A DNA stretch of 9,360 nucleotides from Sedimentisphaerales bacterium (GTDB taxonomy: Bacteria; Planctomycetota; Phycisphaerae; Sedimentisphaerales; SG8-4): positions 1 through 9,360 of the forward strand of contig JAFGCA010000254.1 in assembly GCA_016932895.1 (NCBI GenBank), written 5' to 3'. The notes under the pieces were generated by a model. It was not told the origin of the DNA. It did not search any database and saw only the letters and a program-made list of their open reading frames with translations. The position numbers and the translations under genes are program-made. Below, one piece after another: positions 6,187 through 9,360 of the stretch (positions within the stretch are counted from its first letter, which is position 1; the number at the start of each line of letters is the position of its first letter).

Positions 6187-7131
6187 TTAGACTCTCATGG
6201 CCTTGTTGGCACGGCTGATGGTGTCATCGACCTGCTCCGGGCTCAACATCCCGACAGTGATGGCATCCACCAGCTTGTTGTCGAAGACGAACTTCAGGGA
6301 AGCGTCTTTCTGCCGGGGCTGCGTCAGCTTGCCGGCGCCGAAGATCTTCATCCCGAGGATCACCTTGCCGCTGGCCCGCGCCTGCTTGAGGACCGGAGCG
6401 ACCTCCTCCGGCGAGGCATCCATCGAGGCCTCTTTGCCCACGTTGTTGATCCGTGCCAGGACCACGTCGACCCAGGGATGCGAACACGCCGTCTTCAAAG
6501 CGCCAAAGTCGTGACATGAAACCCCGACGGCGCGGACGGCGCCCTTCTCCTTCATCTCATCCAGCTCGTCGCGAATGCGCTCGTACTCCGTCGTCCAGTT
6601 GGAGTTCGTCATGCAGTGGATCAGGCAAATGTCGATCACGTCCGACTTCAGTTCTTTGCGAAACCGGTTCACCTCTTCCCTGGCTCCACCCGAAGGCATG
6701 TTCCAGTAGGCCTCGCGCGGCCAGATCTTGCTCAAGAGGATATACTTGTCGCGCGAAATTCCGTCCAGGGCGTTGCGTAGATAGGGATGCGACCCGTACA
6801 AATCCGCGGCGTCCAGGAAGGCGATACCCTGGTCCAGGCTGTGACGAACCAGCTTCGTGAAAGCTTTCTCGCCCAACCGGGTGTGGGCCGACGAACGGGC
6901 GCCACCGTTGAATCCGGTCCCCTGCGCCAGCCGGGAGGCTTTGATGCCGGTGCGACCGAGGGTCACGATCTTGGTGGCCTCCCCCGGGCCGGCGGCGGTG
7001 GCGGCCCCGGCCCCGGCCAGCCAACGCGGGTCGGCCGCCAGAGCCCCGGCCCCGGCCAGCGCGCTGGCGATAAACCGACGGCGACTGGTACCGTGATGTA
7101 CATCGTGCGAATCTTGCGCGTGTTTCTCCAT
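6187..7131 (-). CDS. Tat-exported aldo/keto reductase family protein
   Basis: This 314-residue protein has a twin-arginine signal (TSRRRFIASALAGAGALAA, residues 15-33), so it should be exported folded. The mature part is an aldo/keto reductase TIM barrel: TKIVTLGRTGIKASRLAQGT at the first strand, FLDAADLYG with catalytic D107 and Y112, LLSKIWP with K135, and LIHCM with H172. The D-Y-K-H tetrad is therefore complete. AVGVSCHDF (201-209) and ILGMKIFGAGKL (258-269) match later strands. Family members reduce carbonyls or oxidise alcohols with NAD(P)H; this substrate is unknown. The start at 7131 is chosen because the Tat signal follows it and AAAGGA lies upstream; an earlier in-frame start at 7314 would run through the likely promoter. 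Tat export would allow cofactor loading before transport. It diverges from the sulfatase gene. Confidence 0.85.
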   Translation of the reverse strand: MEKHAQDSHDVHHGTSRRRFIASALAGAGALAADPRWLAGAGAATAAGPGEATKIVTLGRTGIKASRLAQGTGFNGGARSSAHTRLGEKAFTKLVRHSLDQGIAFLDAADLYGSHPYLRNALDGISRDKYILLSKIWPREAYWNMPSGGAREEVNRFRKELKSDVIDICLIHCMTNSNWTTEYERIRDELDEMKEKGAVRAVGVSCHDFGALKTACSHPWVDVVLARINNVGKEASMDASPEEVAPVLKQARASGKVILGMKIFGAGKLTQPRQKDASLKFVFDNKLVDAITVGMLSPEQVDDTISRANKAMRV

Positions 7132-7275
7132 GGGACTCGTTCCTTTCACAAACTCAAATACACCTCTACCTTCGTATCTGCGTCCATCACCCTTGGGCCG
7201 GACGACGCCGGCTCCGTTTCCATACGGCGGCCTTAGCCCCACCGGTTCGTTAAAACCACGCTCCAGGCCGCAACT

Positions 7276-7304
7276 ATAGTAGCCTCCCCGCCCCCGCTTA
7301 TCAA
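7276..7304 (-). promoter_or_regulatory. Candidate promoter of the aldo/keto reductase gene
   Basis: On the minus strand, TTGATA (7304-7299) and TACTAT (7281-7276) are exactly 17 bases apart, matching the sigma-70 consensus at 5/6 and 4/6 positions. The spacer is G-rich. Transcription would start near 7268. Confidence 0.45.
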
Positions 7305-7340
7305 CCCCAAACAAACCCTGCCTCGCCGGGCAAAAAGGCC

Positions 7341-7370
7341 TTCACACCAAGTGAGATTCTCTGTTATTCT
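7341..7370 (+). promoter_or_regulatory. Candidate promoter of the sulfatase gene
   Basis: TTCACA (7341-7346) and TATTCT (7365-7370) are separated by 18 bases, matching the sigma-70 consensus at 5/6 and 4/6 positions. Transcription would start near 7377, some 57 bases before the ATG at 7434. The palindrome at 7382-7393 lies just downstream and could be an operator or an early hairpin. Confidence 0.42.
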
Positions 7371-7433
7371 GGCGTCGGTGCTGCGCCGGCGCATGGGCAG
7401 CGATCGAAACGACAGACGATGAGGAGACGACCG

Positions 7434-8951
7434 ATGAGTCATCAAGCTGATCGACGCGCGTTCCTGAAGGGCCTGCTGGGCGGGCTTACCGCTGCGACAC
7501 TGGCCCCGGCGAGCTTTCTGCGGGCCGCTGGAACACAGAGCAAGCCGCTCAATTTTGTCTTCCTGCTCATTGATGACTTTGGATGGGCCGATCTCGGCGC
7601 CAACAATCCTCACTGCTTCTATGAAACGCCGAACCTCGACCGTCTGGCGCGGTCCGGCATGAACTTCACCAACGGCTACGCCGCCAATCCCGTCTGCAGC
7701 CCCACGCGCTTCAGCATCATGACGGGAAAATATCCCTCCCGCGACGACGCCACCAACTGGTTCAGCGGCAAGCGGTCCGGCCGATACAATCCCGCCCCGC
7801 TCAACGACAAAATGTCGCTCGAGCAAGTCACCCTGGCCGAAGCGTTGAAGGAGCACGGCTACAAGACCGCGTTTCTGGGCAAGTGGCACCTGGGCAGCGA
7901 TGAGAAATACTGGCCGGAGAACCAGGGATTCGATATCAACGTCGGCGGCTGGGCGGTCGGCTCGCCTCGCGGCGGGTATTTCGCCCCCTTCGACAATCCC
8001 CGCCTCGACGACTATCCGAAAGGCTCCCACCTGCCCAAGGTCCTGACCGACGAGTCCCTCAGAATCCTGGACCAGTACCAGGAAGACCCCTTCCTGCTCT
8101 ATCTGGCGTTCTATTCGGTGCACACGCCTTTGCAGGGCCGGGAAGACCTCGTCGAGAAGTACAAGGCCAAGCGTCAGCGTATGCTGGACGAACAGGAGAG
8201 CGAGTTCGGTCCCGAAGAGCAGGTCTGGCCGGTGAACAGCGAGCGCCGCGTGCGCATCCGGCAGTGCCACGCCGTCTACGCCGCCATGGTCGAGGCCATG
8301 GACGAACAGATCGGCCGGGTGCTCGACAAGCTCCAGGCGCTGGGCATCGACGACCGCACCGCCGTTTTTCTCATGTCCGACAACGGGGGGCTCTCCACCA
8401 GCGAAGGCTCACCGACGTCGAATTGTCCGCTGCGCGGCGGCAAGGGCTGGCTCTACGAGGGCGGCATCCGCGAACCTTTCCTGATCCGCTGGCCCGGCGT
8501 GACCGAACCCGGCTCGGCCTCCGACGTCCCCGTAATCAGCACCGACTTCTACCCGACCATCCTGGACATGGCCGGACTGCCTCTCAAATACGAGCAACAC
8601 CTTGACGGTGTGTCCCTGGTGCCCCTGCTGGCCGGCGGCACCCGCATCGAGCGCGACGCCATCTACTGGCACTATCCGCATTACTCCAACCAGGGCGGCT
8701 TCCCCGGCGGTGCCGTGCGCATGGGCGACTGGAAGCTGGTCGAACGCTTCGAGGACGAACGCGTCCACCTGTACAATCTCGCGCTCGATATCGGTGAACG
8801 CGAGGACCTCGCCGGCCAGTACCCGCAACGCGTCGAGGAAATGCGCACCAGGCTCCACGCCTGGTACCAGCAGGTCGACGCCAAGTTCCTCCAGCCCAAG
8901 GGCGACAACCAGAACCCCTGGCGTCCGACGCAGACTACGGCGATTCGTTAG
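7434..8951 (+). CDS. Tat-exported Cys-type sulfatase (arylsulfatase A family)
   Basis: This 505-residue protein starts at 7434, where GAGGAG lies 7 bases upstream; the in-frame ATG at 7419 lacks a ribosome site. A Tat signal (DRRAFLKGLLGGL, residues 6-18) ends near ASFLRAAG. The formylglycine-sulfatase core is complete: FLLIDDFGWADLG with metal ligands D47 and D48; C88-S-P-T-R92, whose cysteine a maturase must convert to formylglycine; LGKWHLG with K150 and H152; H230; SDNGG with D316 and N317; and GGKGWLYEGG with K337. The C-terminal subdomain has the usual GDWKL (431-435) and LYNLALDIGEREDLA (446-460). It hydrolyses sulfate esters outside the cytoplasm; a carbohydrate sulfate is likely given the neighbours, but the subfamily and position specificity are not readable. 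Length is typical. No maturase gene is visible. The stop interlocks with that of the convergent adaptor gene. Confidence 0.93.
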   Translation: MSHQADRRAFLKGLLGGLTAATLAPASFLRAAGTQSKPLNFVFLLIDDFGWADLGANNPHCFYETPNLDRLARSGMNFTNGYAANPVCSPTRFSIMTGKYPSRDDATNWFSGKRSGRYNPAPLNDKMSLEQVTLAEALKEHGYKTAFLGKWHLGSDEKYWPENQGFDINVGGWAVGSPRGGYFAPFDNPRLDDYPKGSHLPKVLTDESLRILDQYQEDPFLLYLAFYSVHTPLQGREDLVEKYKAKRQRMLDEQESEFGPEEQVWPVNSERRVRIRQCHAVYAAMVEAMDEQIGRVLDKLQALGIDDRTAVFLMSDNGGLSTSEGSPTSNCPLRGGKGWLYEGGIREPFLIRWPGVTEPGSASDVPVISTDFYPTILDMAGLPLKYEQHLDGVSLVPLLAGGTRIERDAIYWHYPHYSNQGGFPGGAVRMGDWKLVERFEDERVHLYNLALDIGEREDLAGQYPQRVEEMRTRLHAWYQQVDAKFLQPKGDNQNPWRPTQTTAIR

Positions 8952-9360
8952 TCTCCGAATTCGAGCATCGCGGTCATGCCCACTCTGAGGTCTCCGCTCG
9001 GGTCGTCCACGCGGACGACGATCAGGTTGCGGGCCGAGCCGCGCGGGCGCGGTAGAGGGCCGACCTCGGCCACGAGCCCTTCGAACGTCCGGCTCGGCAG
9101 CGCATCGACGCGAACCGTCACCTTCGCCCCGGTTTCGACCCGGCGGGCAAGGTCCGCACTGACGGGCACATGCAGCTTGAAATGCTCGGCGTCCACGACC
9201 TCCAGAAGCGGTTGGCGGTTGCGAACGACGATCCCGGGCCTGATCGCGGTGGTCTCGCCACGCCGACCCCACGTCTCGTGCGAATACAGGACCGTTCCCG
9301 CCTGCGGTGCGCGGATCCGGCAGGCACTGATCTGCTCTTTCAAACGCTCTATCCGGGTCC
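8948..9360 (-). CDS. HlyD-type periplasmic adaptor (membrane-fusion) protein, C-terminal part
   Basis: The minus-strand frame is open to the window end; its start lies beyond 9360, so about 136 C-terminal residues are seen. The visible part begins with the end of a coiled coil (TRIERLKEQISAC), then the second half of a lipoyl-like domain (RIRAPQAGTVLY), a beta-barrel stretch with LLEVVDAEHFKLHVPVSADL, the sheet VTVRVDALPSRTFEGLVAEV, and the typical close LRVGMTAMLEFGD. Such adaptors link an inner-membrane ABC or RND exporter to the outer membrane. The transporter genes would be outside the window, so the substrate is unknown. A TTG at 9343 is not a credible start because the coiled coil continues upstream of it. 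The stop TAA (8950-8948) overlaps the sulfatase stop on the other strand. Confidence 0.85.
   Translation of the reverse strand, partial: TRIERLKEQISACRIRAPQAGTVLYSHETWGRRGETTAIRPGIVVRNRQPLLEVVDAEHFKLHVPVSADLARRVETGAKVTVRVDALPSRTFEGLVAEVGPLPRPRGSARNLIVVRVDDPSGDLRVGMTAMLEFGD

Larger units (their letters stand above)
7132..7433. other. Divergent 302-base promoter region between reductase and sulfatase genes
   Basis: It contains no gene. It holds one promoter-like pair on each strand (minus near 7276-7304, plus near 7341-7370) and a 12-base perfect palindrome, TGCGCCGGCGCA, at 7382-7393 in the sulfatase leader. The minus-strand leader of the reductase would be about 135 bases, with no riboswitch or attenuator recognised. 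Confidence 0.5.

Noticed and set aside
7382..7393. 12-base palindrome TGCGCCGGCGCA as a firm operator
   Set aside because: A palindrome made almost only of G and C is likely by chance in DNA this GC-rich; it is mentioned only as part of the spacer.
7233..8270. Minus-strand open frame of 345 codons over the sulfatase
   Set aside because: It opposes the sulfatase catalytic core and the promoter spacer, and has no ribosome site or recognisable domain.

Overview
The window is GC-rich bacterial DNA. It probably comes from a planctomycete (Planctomycetota, possibly a Phycisphaerae-like lineage) or another polysaccharide-degrading PVC-group bacterium. The assignment rests on gene content: a GH78-type rhamnosidase-like enzyme, a Tat-exported Cys-type sulfatase, a Tat-exported aldo/keto reductase and a secreted DUF1080 (3-keto-glycoside hydrolase) protein close together. 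It is an inference, because there is no rRNA or phylogenetic marker here.

Layout. Minus strand, 1289 down past base 1: the first 429 codons of a secreted GH78-like enzyme, cut by the window edge. Plus strand, 1468-2181: a minimal nucleotidyltransferase (MNT) and HEPN gene pair of toxin-antitoxin type. The HEPN gene carries an apparent one-base frameshift in a run of five G. Minus strand, 3149-2331: a 272-residue, probably all-helical protein of unknown function. From 3150 to 3591 lies a 442-base divergent spacer, partly AT-richer than its surroundings. Plus strand, 3592-6089: a helix-turn-helix regulator with an uncharacterised C-terminal domain, then an unknown 187-residue secreted protein, then the DUF1080 protein, whose start overlaps the preceding stop. 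Two hairpins follow at 6106-6175; the second is a good intrinsic terminator. Minus strand, 7131-6187: the Tat-type aldo/keto reductase. Plus strand, 7434-8951: the Tat-type sulfatase, divergent from the reductase across a 302-base spacer with a promoter-like pair on each strand. Minus strand, beyond 9360 to 8948: the C-terminal end of a HlyD-type membrane-fusion (periplasmic adaptor) protein, whose stop codon interlocks with that of the sulfatase.

How the genes may work together. The rhamnosidase-like enzyme, sulfatase, DUF1080 protein and oxidoreductase would suit extracytoplasmic breakdown of a sulfated, perhaps rhamnose-containing, glycan. They lie in separate transcription units on both strands, so this is a loose neighbourhood rather than a proven utilisation locus. 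The regulator upstream of the unknown secreted protein/DUF1080 pair is a plausible local controller. The MNT/HEPN pair is an unrelated accessory module.

Most notable points: the frameshifted HEPN gene beside an intact MNT gene, the unknown secreted protein coupled to DUF1080, and the regulator with its unassigned C-terminal domain. I found no CRISPR array, insertion sequence, tRNA or rRNA, and no clearly new multi-gene system.
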